Source: an uncultured Pseudomonadota bacterium (GTDB lineage: Bacteria > Pseudomonadota > Gammaproteobacteria > Burkholderiales > Eutrophovitaceae). Taken from it: 27,041 bases of DNA. Shown here piece by piece: positions 1 through 7,862 of this stretch (position 1 is its first letter; every line of letters starts with the position of its first letter). The notes under the pieces were generated by a model. It was not told the origin of the DNA, did not search any database, and saw nothing but the letters and a program-made list of their open reading frames with translations. Both the position numbers and the translations under genes were made by a program. The stretch spans positions 1-27,041 of the forward strand of contig CALJLA010000195.1 of NCBI GenBank assembly GCA_937983055.1. Direction: 5' to 3'.

Positions 1-65
1 CAAAGTGGGTCAAGCGTTTTCTGGCGAAAACCGGCCCCGGCTGGGCGTCTGTGCCGGCCGACGAT

Positions 66-1259
66 TCAGGTGAGAACGATGCGCGCAAACTTTCGCTTGC
101 CGACCTGCAGGACGAAGGTGTCTTTGGTGAGCTTCAGGTCCTTGTCGCTGACCTTAGACCCGTCGATCTTGACCCCGCCCTGATCGATCATCCGCATCGC
201 CTCGGAAGTGCTCGCCGTCAGCCCCGACTGCTTGAGCACCTGGACCAGCGGCATCGCGGCCGCACCTGCGGACAACCGGATTTCGGGAATGTCGGCGGGT
301 ATCTCGCCCTGCTTGAAACGGGCCTCGAAATCCGCCAGCGCCTGCGTCGCGGCAGCGGAACCATGAAACCGTGCGACGATCTCCTGGGCGAAGCCGACCT
401 TGATATCGCGGGGATTACGGCCTTCCCCGACTTCCGATTTCCACTGCCGAATCGTCGATAACGGCTCGAACGACAGCAGTTCGATGTAGCGCCACATCAG
501 TTCGTCCGAAATCGACATCAGCTTGCCGAAAATCTCCTGCGGTGCCTCGTTGATGCCGACGTAGTTGCCGAGGGACTTCGACATCTTGTTTACGCCGTCC
601 AGCCCTTCCAGCAGCGGCATCGTCAGAATGCATTGCGCCGGCTGGTCATAGTCCCGCTGCAGCTCGCGCCCCATCAGGAGATTGAATTTCTGATCGGTGC
701 CGCCCAGCTCCAGGTCGGCACGCAGGGCAACCGAGTCGTAGCCCTGCACCAGCGGATACAGAAACTCGTGAATGGCAATCTGCTGCCCGCTGCGGTAGCG
801 TTTGCCGAAGTCGTCGCGCTCGAGCATGCGCGCGACGTTGTACCGGGCGGCCAGCCGGATCATGTCCGCCGAGGACATTCTGTCCATCCAGGTTGAATTG
901 AACGCAATCTCGGTCTTTTCCCGGTCCAGGATCTTGAATACCTGTTCCTGATAGGTTCGGGCGTTGTCCGCAACCTGTACGCGGGTCAGCGGCGGCCGCG
1001 TCGCGTTCTTCCCCGTGGGGTCGCCGATCATGCCGGTGAAGTCGCCGATGAGGAAGATCACGTGGTGACCAAGATCCTGCAGCTGGCGCAGCTTGTTGAT
1101 CAGTACCGTATGGCCCAGATGCAGGTCCGGCGCAGTCGGGTCGAAACCGGCCTTGACCCTCAGTGGCCTGCCGGACCGGATCTTTTCCACCAGCTCCTGC
1201 TCGACGAGCAGCTCGTCGGCGCCCCGCCTGATCACTTCTAGTTGTTCTTGAATGTCCAT
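66..1259 (-). CDS. tyrS: Tyrosyl-tRNA synthetase (TyrRS)
   Basis: Cytoplasmic class I aminoacyl-tRNA synthetase that charges tRNA-Tyr with tyrosine. At 397 residues it fits the roughly 400-residue bacterial subtype. The HIGH-type ATP motif HLGH is at residues 47-50 and a perfect KMSKS loop is at 225-229. The catalytic Rossmann domain fills the N-terminal two thirds, and a C-terminal S4-like RNA-binding domain follows (about 330-397, containing GGVKIDG). The ATG start gives the expected N-terminus, and the stop is complete, 65 bp from the window edge. It diverges from the M23 peptidase gene with a 132-bp gap. I saw no T-box or attenuator in the short upstream region. Identification is secure. 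Confidence 0.97.
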   Translation of the reverse strand: MDIQEQLEVIRRGADELLVEQELVEKIRSGRPLRVKAGFDPTAPDLHLGHTVLINKLRQLQDLGHHVIFLIGDFTGMIGDPTGKNATRPPLTRVQVADNARTYQEQVFKILDREKTEIAFNSTWMDRMSSADMIRLAARYNVARMLERDDFGKRYRSGQQIAIHEFLYPLVQGYDSVALRADLELGGTDQKFNLLMGRELQRDYDQPAQCILTMPLLEGLDGVNKMSKSLGNYVGINEAPQEIFGKLMSISDELMWRYIELLSFEPLSTIRQWKSEVGEGRNPRDIKVGFAQEIVARFHGSAAATQALADFEARFKQGEIPADIPEIRLSAGAAAMPLVQVLKQSGLTASTSEAMRMIDQGGVKIDGSKVSDKDLKLTKDTFVLQVGKRKFARIVLT

Positions 1260-1335
1260 CCGAATCCGTCCGTAGATTGCATCTGCCGGCGTTTGCGGGC
1301 CGGCTTGACTGTGGAACGCAACTTGCCTTGCGGTT

Positions 1336-1363
1336 TTGCGGTCAAGCGGGATTCTGCTAAGCT
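1336..1363 (+). promoter_or_regulatory. Candidate sigma70 promoter for the M23 peptidase
   Basis: TTGCGG (1336-1341) and TAAGCT (1358-1363) are separated by 16 bp and lie about 30 bp upstream of the chosen ATG at 1392. The match is moderate, and the call rests on position and motif only. Confidence 0.35.
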
Positions 1364-1391
1364 CCGCGCCAGATTGAAAAACAATTTCTGC

Positions 1392-2714
1392 ATGTCTTTG
1401 AACAAAGAAGAAATTCTAGCTCAAAAGCTGGCCCGTCCCGCACCCAGAGCGCTGACGCGCTGGCCACTGATTCTGGCTGCCCTGCCTCTTTTTGGGGTCG
1501 TCGCCGCCTTCGGCATCGCTCCGGAGACGGTACCGGCCGACCTCGAGGTGCGGCGAATCTCCGAAAGCCTCACGCTGCCCGCCCCCCAGACGGCCGAGCC
1601 ACCGGCCGTTGCCAGGTACTGGCGGGAGGAGCGGATCAAGCGCGGCGACACCGTGGGGACCATTCTTGCCCGGCTCGGCGTGGACGACGCCGAGGCAACG
1701 AGCTACCTGTTGCAGGCCCGTGGCGTCCGGTCGCTGTACCAGCTTGTCCCCGGGCGGGCAGTGCGCGCGGTGACGACGTCTGAAGGCAGACTCGAGCGGC
1801 TCAGCTACCTGAACACCAACGGCAAGCGCCTTCTGGTCGTTCGGGCCGGCAACGGTTTCGTTGCCAGCGAGGAAGTCCCCGAGGTCGAGAGCCGGATCAT
1901 GCACAGCTCCGGCGACATCCAGACCTCGCTCCTGGCCGCCACCGATGCGGCGGGTCTGCATGAAAACGTGGCCATTCAGATCGCAGACATCTTCTCCAGC
2001 GACATCGACTTCCACCGTGATCTGCGCCAAGGCGACCGATTCTCGGTGATCTACGAATCGAACTACGTGGAAGATGAGTTCGTGGGTGCGGGCCGGGTTA
2101 TCGCCGCGGAGTTCATAAATCAGAACGTGCGCTACCAGGCGGTCTATTTCCGCGACGATCACGGCCACGGTGGCTACTACACACCCGATGGGCGCAATGT
2201 GCGCAAGGCGTTCCTGCGCTCGCCGCTGGAGTTTTCGCGGATCACGTCCGGCTTTTCGAACTCCCGGTTTCATCCGGTGCTGAAGACCTGGCGCGCGCAC
2301 CGCGGCATCGACTACGGCGCCCCCACCGGCACGCGGGTACGGGCAACCGCGAACGGCTACGTCAAGTACGCGGGTTGGAAGGGCGGCTACGGCCGGGTGA
2401 TCATGCTTCGCCACGCCAATGGGTACAGCACGCTTTACGGTCACCTTTCGCGCTTTGCGGACGGGGTCAGGCCAGGCAAGCGCGTGGCTCAGGGTGAAAC
2501 GATCGGCTATGTCGGCAGCACGGGCATGGCGACCGGACCCCATCTGCATTATGAATTCGCCCTTAACGGCGTTCAGCGCAACCCGATGAAACTGGCGCTG
2601 CCGCCCGGCCCACCGATTACCGCCGAGCTGCGCCCGGCGTTCGAGCGGTCGGCCGAACCGCTGCTCGCCCGGCTCGAGTTGCTCAGGGAAACGAATCTGG
2701 CCAAGCTCGACTGA
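1392..2714 (+). CDS. Membrane-anchored M23 peptidoglycan metallopeptidase (MepM/YebA-like)
   Basis: Predicted zinc endopeptidase that cuts peptide cross-links in the periplasmic cell wall (inferred from family). The ATG at 1392 gives 440 residues. An in-frame ATG at 1242 would overlap tyrS and place 50 unlikely residues before the membrane anchor. One hydrophobic segment lies at about residues 24-43. A LysM/OapA-like region follows (about 78-130, IKRGDTVGTIL). The LytM/M23 domain is at about 280-400. Predicted zinc ligands are H303, D307 and H386, and the other active-site histidines are H351 and H384 (HRGID, GHLS, HLHYEF). All catalytic residues are present, so it should be active. It stands alone, diverges from tyrS and ends before a terminator facing erpA. 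Confidence 0.92.
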   Translation: MSLNKEEILAQKLARPAPRALTRWPLILAALPLFGVVAAFGIAPETVPADLEVRRISESLTLPAPQTAEPPAVARYWREERIKRGDTVGTILARLGVDDAEATSYLLQARGVRSLYQLVPGRAVRAVTTSEGRLERLSYLNTNGKRLLVVRAGNGFVASEEVPEVESRIMHSSGDIQTSLLAATDAAGLHENVAIQIADIFSSDIDFHRDLRQGDRFSVIYESNYVEDEFVGAGRVIAAEFINQNVRYQAVYFRDDHGHGGYYTPDGRNVRKAFLRSPLEFSRITSGFSNSRFHPVLKTWRAHRGIDYGAPTGTRVRATANGYVKYAGWKGGYGRVIMLRHANGYSTLYGHLSRFADGVRPGKRVAQGETIGYVGSTGMATGPHLHYEFALNGVQRNPMKLALPPGPPITAELRPAFERSAEPLLARLELLRETNLAKLD

Positions 2715-2833
2715 GGAGGCGAAGCAACGCAGGGGACTGCCCGTGAGCGCAAGCGCAGCCAGCGCGCGAGTTGGGGGCAACGTCGATCAATGCGACACCA
2801 GGTTTTCGCGACCCACTCAATCGCGCGATGGAT

Positions 2834-2866
2834 AAAAAAAGCGGGGCTCTAAGCCCCGCTTTTTTC
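2834..2866. terminator. Bidirectional intrinsic terminator between the M23 peptidase and erpA
   Basis: Perfect 9-bp stem AGCGGGGCT (2840-2848) / AGCCCCGCT (2852-2860) with a 3-nt loop, flanked by seven A on the left and a T run on the right. The U-run works on both strands, as suits two convergent genes. The rest of 2715-2897 shows no gene. Confidence 0.9.
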
Positions 2867-2897
2867 TTCTGCGTTCGAGCGCGTCAACCCAACGCCA

Positions 2898-3248
2898 TCA
2901 GGCGGAGAATGAAGACCCGCAGCCGCAAGTCGTCGTCGCGTTAGGGTTCTTGATCACGAACTGCGCGCCTTCGATGCCTTCCTGGTAGTCGATCTCGGCT
3001 CCGAGCAGATACTGGTAGCTAATTGCATCGATGAGGAGCTTGACGCCGTTCTTTTCCATCGTTGCGTCGTCGTCGTTGACGCTTTCATCGAACGTGAAGC
3101 CGTACTGAAAGCCGGCGCAGCCCCCGCCAGTAACAAATACCCGCAACTTGAGCGCGGGATTGCCTTCCTCGTCGATCAGCTCCTTGACCTTCGTTGCCGC
3201 ACTGTCGGTAAACACCAACGGCGCAGGCATTTCGCTTACTGCATTCAT
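2898..3248 (-). CDS. erpA: Iron-sulfur cluster insertion protein ErpA (A-type carrier)
   Basis: A-type Fe-S carrier that delivers clusters to apo-proteins in the cytoplasm. The ATG at 3248 gives 116 residues (E. coli ErpA has 114) and follows a good GGGAGCAAGGA ribosome-binding region. The longer frame from 3308 adds 20 atypical residues. The three conserved cluster-ligand cysteines are C44 (GGGCAGF), C108 and C110 (CGC near the C-terminus). The spacing between them is that of the IscA/ErpA/SufA family. The name ErpA rather than IscA rests on overall sequence and on the absence of isc genes nearby. It lies 56 bp downstream of the bactofilin gene and is probably the last gene of the argC-side group. 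Confidence 0.93.
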   Translation of the reverse strand: MNAVSEMPAPLVFTDSAATKVKELIDEEGNPALKLRVFVTGGGCAGFQYGFTFDESVNDDDATMEKNGVKLLIDAISYQYLLGAEIDYQEGIEGAQFVIKNPNATTTCGCGSSFSA

Positions 3249-3304
3249 TCCTTGCTCCCGCATACACCGGTTCGAAACATTATCGGACCGCTCGCTCGGA
3301 ACGG

Positions 3305-3715
3305 TCAATCGGCGTTACCCGAGCCCTTGAAAGAGACGACCTTGCCCACCTTGTCCACGTCCTCGTGAACGAGCCGTCCCTGCACGACCGCGCCAAGCTG
3401 AATTTCCAGCGTCCGGTAGTGAACATCTCCTGTGACATTGGATTTGGGTTGCAGTTCGACGTACTCGCTGCCGAATACCGGCCCTATGACGGTGCCGTTG
3501 ATGACGGCATGCGAGACACGTATCTCGCCCTCGATCTGCGCCTTCTCGCTCAACACCAGCGTGCTTGGCTGGTCGTCCGCAGTGGTGACGCTGCCCTTGA
3601 CGCGGCCATCGACCCGCAACCCGCCAGTGAAGGCAATGTTTCCCTCCACGATGGTGCCCGTGCCAATCAGGCTGTCGATGCGGTTTTGCGGTTTGGTGGG
3701 CTTGTTTCCGAACAT
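3305..3715 (-). CDS. Bactofilin family polymer-forming cytoskeletal protein
   Basis: Bactofilins self-assemble without nucleotide into filaments that scaffold envelope or cell-wall enzymes. The start at 3715 (MFGNK, 136 residues) follows a strong GAAGGAGA site. The upstream in-frame ATG at 3781 would overlap the previous gene. The protein has a short polar N-terminal tail followed by a right-handed beta-helix core (about residues 15-125) with repeating hydrophobic-glycine turns such as GNIAFTGGLRVDG, GEIRVSHAVINGTV and GDVHYRTLEI. No membrane segment is visible. The gene sits 13 bp after a membrane coiled-coil gene, likely in one transcript, so the two proteins may act together (inference). 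Confidence 0.9.
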   Translation of the reverse strand: MFGNKPTKPQNRIDSLIGTGTIVEGNIAFTGGLRVDGRVKGSVTTADDQPSTLVLSEKAQIEGEIRVSHAVINGTVIGPVFGSEYVELQPKSNVTGDVHYRTLEIQLGAVVQGRLVHEDVDKVGKVVSFKGSGNAD

Positions 3716-3728
3716 TGAAGGGTCTCCT

Positions 3729-4472
3729 TCAAGAAAGCGTGACAGTTTGCGTGGAAACCGGCGTGGGGTCGCCGTTCTCAAGAATCCGGACCTGCACCTT
3801 CTTGACGACAGCGCCAGGGGGGACGATGAAAGTGCCTTCGACGCGCTGGTAGAACTTGAAGGTCAAAGTATACGCTTTGGACGTCTCTTCTCCCGAGGGT
3901 AACGTCATTACCGACGGCCGGCCGCCGTACTCGAAATCAACGATCAGTTGCAGATGGCCCTTGAACTCGCGCACCCGCTGCTTCGACTGCACGATCAGCA
4001 GTCGGTAGCGATATTCGCCGGGCAACGCGTCCGGGGCGACGCGAAAGCGGTTGACCGAAATGCCGCCCGGGTCCGCTCCCGACGCCATCAAGGTCTGGAA
4101 GAACGCGAGATCCTCCTTGAGCAGCGCATTCTCTTCCGACAGCGCGCGGATCTGACCCGATAGGTTGCCTTGCGTCGACAGCTCGATGTGGAGCTGGCGC
4201 TCTGCAGCTGCAATTTCCTTGCGCAAACCGGCGTTCTCGTCCTGCAGCTTCTGATTCAGCTCCTCCAGCCGGACCTGTTGGCGCTCCGCCTCGCCGCGGT
4301 CGAACCCGGCATAGCGCCGCCCGAGGTCGAACGATATCCAGCCAAGTCCCATGACCGCGCCGATGACCAGAACAATGCTCAGCCATCGCCAGTACCACGC
4401 AACGTGCGTCTGAATTGCCACACGCGGCGCGGAAATGCCGAATCGGCGCTTGAGGGTTCGGATGACGGTCAC
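3729..4472 (-). CDS. Inner-membrane coiled-coil protein (DUF6776-like)
   Basis: No known activity. I read it from a GTG at 4472 that overlaps the argC stop as GTGA, giving 247 residues. A longer frame from 4634 would lie inside argC in another frame. The N-terminus is basic (about 1-27), then one transmembrane helix at about 28-49, a charged heptad-rich coiled coil at about 60-128, and a beta-rich C-terminal domain (about 138-247). This layout suggests a periplasmic domain held by a single anchor. I recall similar proteins, annotated DUF6776, between argC and bactofilin genes in betaproteobacteria, but this was not checked. Coupling to argC and proximity to the bactofilin suggest co-expression. 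An envelope scaffold role is inference. Confidence 0.75.
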   Translation of the reverse strand: MTVIRTLKRRFGISAPRVAIQTHVAWYWRWLSIVLVIGAVMGLGWISFDLGRRYAGFDRGEAERQQVRLEELNQKLQDENAGLRKEIAAAERQLHIELSTQGNLSGQIRALSEENALLKEDLAFFQTLMASGADPGGISVNRFRVAPDALPGEYRYRLLIVQSKQRVREFKGHLQLIVDFEYGGRPSVMTLPSGEETSKAYTLTFKFYQRVEGTFIVPPGAVVKKVQVRILENGDPTPVSTQTVTLS

Positions 4473-5497
4473 GGGAAAAGCGCCGTGTGCTCGAGTCCGG
4501 CGGTTTCGGAAAGCCCGAACATCAGATTCATGTTCTGCACCGCCTGACCGGCGGCACCCTTGACCAGATTGTCGATCGTCGCGAGCACAATGACGGTGTC
4601 CCCGTTGCCCGGCCGGTGGACCGCGATGCGGCACACGTTGGCCCCGCGGACCGACCGCGTTTCCGGATGCGATCCCGGCGGCATGACGTCGACGAACGGC
4701 TCGTCGGCATAACGCCGTTCGAACAGTTGCTGAACGTCGACATCCCGTGTCAGACGGGCGTAGAGCGTCGCGTGAATGCCGCGTATCGCCGGGGTAAGGT
4801 GAGGCACGAACGTCAGCCCCACCGGCGTACGCGCCACCTTCGACAGGTGCTCGATGATCTCGGGATGGTGCCGATGGCCGCCAACGTTGTACGCCTTGAA
4901 ATTATCCGATGCCTCGGAGAACAGGATATTGAGTTCCGCCTTGCGGCCCGCGCCGCTGACCCCCGACTTCGCGTCGGCGATCAGGTGGGTGCAGTCGACG
5001 ACCGAAGCTTCCACCAAGGGCAGCAACCCGAGTTGCACCGATGTCGCGTAGCAGCCTGGATTGCCCACGACTCTGGCCTTGCGTATCTGGTCGCGATACA
5101 CCTCCGGAAGGCCATAAACCGCTTCGGCGAGGAGGTCCTTCGCCGAGTGCTCCAGTTTGTACCAGCGCGTCCATTGCGTCAGATCGGTCATCCGAAAATC
5201 GGCCGCCAAGTCGATGACTTTGACGCCGGACTCCACCAATCGGGGTGCCTGCTCCATGGCCACTCCGTGGGGGGTCGCAAAAAACACCACGTCGCAATCC
5301 GGGAGGCGAGCGCTGGCCGGGTCCGCAAACTTGAGGTCGACCTTGCCGCGCAAACTCGGGAACATATCCGCCACCGGAACGCCCGCCTCCCCACGGGACG
5401 TGATGGCCCGCAACGTCACCGATGGATGGGCGGCAAGAATCCGGAGAAGCTCGACCCCGGTGTATCCCGTGCCACCCACTATGCCTACTTTTATCAT
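4469..5497 (-). CDS. argC: N-acetyl-gamma-glutamyl-phosphate reductase
   Basis: Third step of arginine biosynthesis: NADPH-dependent reduction of N-acetylglutamyl phosphate to the semialdehyde, in the cytoplasm. The start at 5497 gives 342 residues, normal for the family, and opens directly on the Rossmann motif GIVGGTGYTG (about 5-14). The catalytic cysteine is C149 in GNPGCYAT. The frame continues upstream to 5689, but that part is antisense to rpsI and its terminator and is rejected. The gene starts just below the rpsI terminator. A weak promoter-like pair (TTGATT at 5554-5559, TTATAT at 5529-5534, minus strand) has a long 19-bp spacer. Other arg genes are not in the window. Confidence 0.95.
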   Translation of the reverse strand: MIKVGIVGGTGYTGVELLRILAAHPSVTLRAITSRGEAGVPVADMFPSLRGKVDLKFADPASARLPDCDVVFFATPHGVAMEQAPRLVESGVKVIDLAADFRMTDLTQWTRWYKLEHSAKDLLAEAVYGLPEVYRDQIRKARVVGNPGCYATSVQLGLLPLVEASVVDCTHLIADAKSGVSGAGRKAELNILFSEASDNFKAYNVGGHRHHPEIIEHLSKVARTPVGLTFVPHLTPAIRGIHATLYARLTRDVDVQQLFERRYADEPFVDVMPPGSHPETRSVRGANVCRIAVHRPGNGDTVIVLATIDNLVKGAAGQAVQNMNLMFGLSETAGLEHTALFP

Positions 5498-5564
5498 TTC
5501 GCACAAAGCCTTATCGACTACTGCGATGATATAACTTGAAGTCCAGGCGCCGCAATCAAATGCC

Positions 5565-5591
5565 AACAAAAAAGCCGCCCGCAGGCGGCTT
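5565..5591 (-). terminator. Intrinsic terminator after rpsI
   Basis: Perfect 8-bp stem AAGCCGCC (5572-5579) / GGCGGCTT (5584-5591) with a 4-nt loop. Read on the minus strand it is followed by six T. It lies about 25 bp past the rpsI stop and separates the ribosomal operon from argC. Confidence 0.88.
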
Positions 5592-5615
5592 CTTCGCAGA
5601 ACCCGGTTTGGGCGC

Positions 5616-6011
5616 CTATCGCTTGGAGAACTGCTTGCGGCGTCGCGCCTTGTGCAGGCCGACTTTCTTGCGCTCCACTTCGCGGGCATCGCGCGTAACC
5701 AGACCCGCCTTCTTAAGCGCCGGCTTGAGCGATTCGTCGTACTCGATCAAGGCCCTGGCAATTCCGTGGCGCACTGCACCGGCCTGACCCGTTTCGCCCC
5801 CGCCGGTGACGTTCACGTTGATATCGAAGGTGGACAGCATGCTGGTCAGTTCCAGCGGCTGGCGCACCATCATCCGACCCGTTTCGCGGGAAAAGAACTC
5901 GTCGAGCGGCTTGCCGTTGACGACGATCGCGCCTTTGCCGGGCTTGAGGTAAACACGTGCCACCGCCGTCTTGCGACGTCCGGTTCCGTAATTCGATTGC
6001 GGATTGACCAT
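5616..6011 (-). CDS. rpsI: 30S ribosomal protein S9
   Basis: Small-subunit protein whose C-terminal tail reaches the P-site tRNA region. It has 131 residues (E. coli 130). Family hallmarks are the N-terminal YGTGRRKTAVARV, the middle GGGETGQAGAVRHGIARAL, and the basic tail ending KARRRKQFSKR. An AAGGA ribosome-binding site precedes the ATG. It lies 9 bp after rplM, the conserved L13-S9 operon, and is followed by a clear terminator. Confidence 0.98.
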   Translation of the reverse strand: MVNPQSNYGTGRRKTAVARVYLKPGKGAIVVNGKPLDEFFSRETGRMMVRQPLELTSMLSTFDINVNVTGGGETGQAGAVRHGIARALIEYDESLKPALKKAGLVTRDAREVERKKVGLHKARRRKQFSKR

Positions 6012-6020
6012 CGGATGTCC

Positions 6021-6449
6021 TTATACCGTCAGCGACTGGGGCTTTTGCGCAGCGTGCGGATGCTCCGCGCCGCCATAGACCTTGAGTTTCTTCAGCATTG
6101 CGTAGCCGAGCGGGCCTTTGGGCAGCATGCCCTTCACGGCCAGCTCAAGCGCACGATCGGGAAAGCGCGCCTGCTGCTTGCCGAAAGTCGTCGACCGCAG
6201 CCCGCCGGGGAAACCCGTATGCCGATAGTAGGTCTTGTTGTCAGCCTTGCTGCCGGTCACCCGGATCTTGCTCGCGTTCACGACAACGACGAAGTCGCCG
6301 GTATCGACATGCGGCGTGAAAATCGGCTTGTGCTTGCCGCGCAGCCGGCGGGCGACTTCGACGGCCAGGCGCCCAAGCACCTTGTCGGTCGCGTCGATAA
6401 CATACCAGCCGTGCGTCACTTCGCGCGGCTTGGCGGAATAGGTTTTCAT
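6021..6449 (-). CDS. rplM: 50S ribosomal protein L13
   Basis: Early-assembly large-subunit protein that binds 23S rRNA. It has 142 residues, the same length as E. coli L13. Typical sequence includes MKTYSAKP, WYVIDATDKVLGRLA, the GDFVVVVNA strand and KMLPKGPLG-type (here GMLPKGPLGYAML) motif. It is first gene of a two-gene operon with rpsI. A near-consensus promoter sits about 42 bp upstream of the ATG, and no obvious ribosome-binding site is visible. No autoregulatory leader structure was recognised in the short 5' region. Confidence 0.98.
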   Translation of the reverse strand: MKTYSAKPREVTHGWYVIDATDKVLGRLAVEVARRLRGKHKPIFTPHVDTGDFVVVVNASKIRVTGSKADNKTYYRHTGFPGGLRSTTFGKQQARFPDRALELAVKGMLPKGPLGYAMLKKLKVYGGAEHPHAAQKPQSLTV

Positions 6450-6490
6450 GGCGGGAGCGTCCGCGGTTGCGGTCTTAGCGAAAGGCGCGA

Positions 6491-6520
6491 AGTTTAGTGG
6501 ATGCCCGCAATCCTTGTCAA
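6491..6520 (-). promoter_or_regulatory. Sigma70 promoter of rplM-rpsI
   Basis: On the minus strand, a perfect TTGACA -35 box (6515-6520) and TAAACT -10 box (6491-6496) are separated by 18 bp, about 42 bp upstream of the rplM start. It is the best promoter match in the window, as expected for ribosomal genes. Confidence 0.75.
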
Positions 6521-6695
6521 ACCCGGCGCCTTACAGCAACGCACGGATTTGCAAAGATATTTCCCCAACCGGCTCAGCCGCGCCGCGAGGCGAAGGGCGC
6601 GCTCGCCTTCTACCGCGCACTGGAATACGCAATAATCTGGCTGATGTCACCGGTTCTCTTCAGGCAGCCCTAGGACCCGCTCCGGGCGCCGTACC

Positions 6696-7856
6696 ATGCG
6701 CAAGTTCTGGCTCATCTTCTCCCAAACCGTCACCGTCTGCCTTGGCGTGCTGTTCGTGGTTGCCACGCTGCGACCGGATCTGCTCACCCTCCAGGGCGCC
6801 AGGAACGGCATCGTCACCCTGCGCGAGATGCCTGCGCGCAGCACCGACACGTCGGCCGTCAGCCTCCGTCAGGCGGCGCACAAGGCGATGCCGGCGGTCG
6901 TCAACGTGTTTACGACAAAGGAGGCAAAGCTGCCCCGCCATCCGTTCATCGACGACCCGTTGTTTCGCCGCTTCTTCGGAGACCAGTTCGACAACGAGTC
7001 GCGTCAGACGGCCAGTCTCGGCTCCGGCGTGATAATCAGCCCCGAAGGCTACATACTGACCAATCATCACGTCATCGAAGCTGCGGACGAGATCGAGATC
7101 GCGCTGGCCGACGGGCGCAAGGCACCGGCCCGGACCGTCGGTACCGACCCGGAAACCGACCTCGCCGTGCTCAAGATCGATCTGGCCGAGCTGCCTTCGA
7201 TTACTTTTGGACAGCCGGACAAACTCAGCGTCGGGGACGTCGTCCTCGCCATCGGCAACCCTTTTGGCGTCGGGCAGACCGTAACCATGGGGATCGTCAG
7301 CGCGCTGGGGCGCAGTCACCTGGGCATCAGCACATTTGAAAACTTCATCCAGACTGACGCTGCGATCAACCCGGGCAACTCGGGCGGGGCGCTGGTGGAC
7401 GCAGCCGGCAACCTGATCGGGATCAACAGCGCCATCTACTCGAGGACGGGCGGGTCGCTCGGCATCGGTTTTGCGATACCTGCGGATCTCGCACGAGCGG
7501 TGTTGGAGCAGATCGTGCGCACCGGTTCGGTGACCCGCGGCTGGATCGGGGTAGAGGTGCAGGATCTTTCGCCCGAACTGGCCGAGTCGTTCAGACTGGC
7601 CAACACCAACGGCACCCTGATTGCCGGGGTTCAGCGCGGCGGTCCCGCCGAGAAAGCCGGAATCAAGCCCGGAGACATCCTGGTGGCCGTCGAGTCGAAA
7701 CCCGTTACCGATTCGAACTCGATGCTCAATCTGATTGCTGCGCTACAGCCAGGCCGCAGTGCGCGACTGACCATCATGCGCAACCGCCAGTCGATGGACG
7801 TGACCGTCAACGTCGGCAAGCGGCCGAGACCGCCCCGGCAGACGGCGTTCGAGTAG
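6696..7856 (+). CDS. DegS/HtrA-type trypsin-like serine protease with one PDZ domain
   Basis: Predicted envelope stress protease, anchored in the inner membrane and acting in the periplasm. It has 386 residues. An uncleaved signal-anchor helix is at about 5-24. The trypsin-like domain is at about 105-270 with the complete triad H125 (TNHHVI), D155 (TDLAVL) and S229 (PGNSGGA). A single PDZ domain is at about 282-380. The one-PDZ, membrane-anchored form resembles DegS/AlgW rather than two-PDZ DegP. In E. coli, DegS cuts the anti-sigma factor RseA, but no rpoE or rse gene is here, so the substrate is unknown. The gene is transcribed divergently from rplM and ends 6 bp from the convergent tatC stop. 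Confidence 0.92.
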   Translation: MRKFWLIFSQTVTVCLGVLFVVATLRPDLLTLQGARNGIVTLREMPARSTDTSAVSLRQAAHKAMPAVVNVFTTKEAKLPRHPFIDDPLFRRFFGDQFDNESRQTASLGSGVIISPEGYILTNHHVIEAADEIEIALADGRKAPARTVGTDPETDLAVLKIDLAELPSITFGQPDKLSVGDVVLAIGNPFGVGQTVTMGIVSALGRSHLGISTFENFIQTDAAINPGNSGGALVDAAGNLIGINSAIYSRTGGSLGIGFAIPADLARAVLEQIVRTGSVTRGWIGVEVQDLSPELAESFRLANTNGTLIAGVQRGGPAEKAGIKPGDILVAVESKPVTDSNSMLNLIAALQPGRSARLTIMRNRQSMDVTVNVGKRPRPPRQTAFE

Positions 7857-7862
7857 CTTTCG

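Noticed and set aside
1..65. Left edge downstream of tyrS
   Set aside because: Too short to assign; no rRNA, tRNA or clear terminator signature is visible in these bases.
1416..2780. 454-codon minus-strand open frame opposite the M23 peptidase
   Set aside because: The M23 gene has all catalytic residues in the plus frame; the antisense product shows no recognisable motif.
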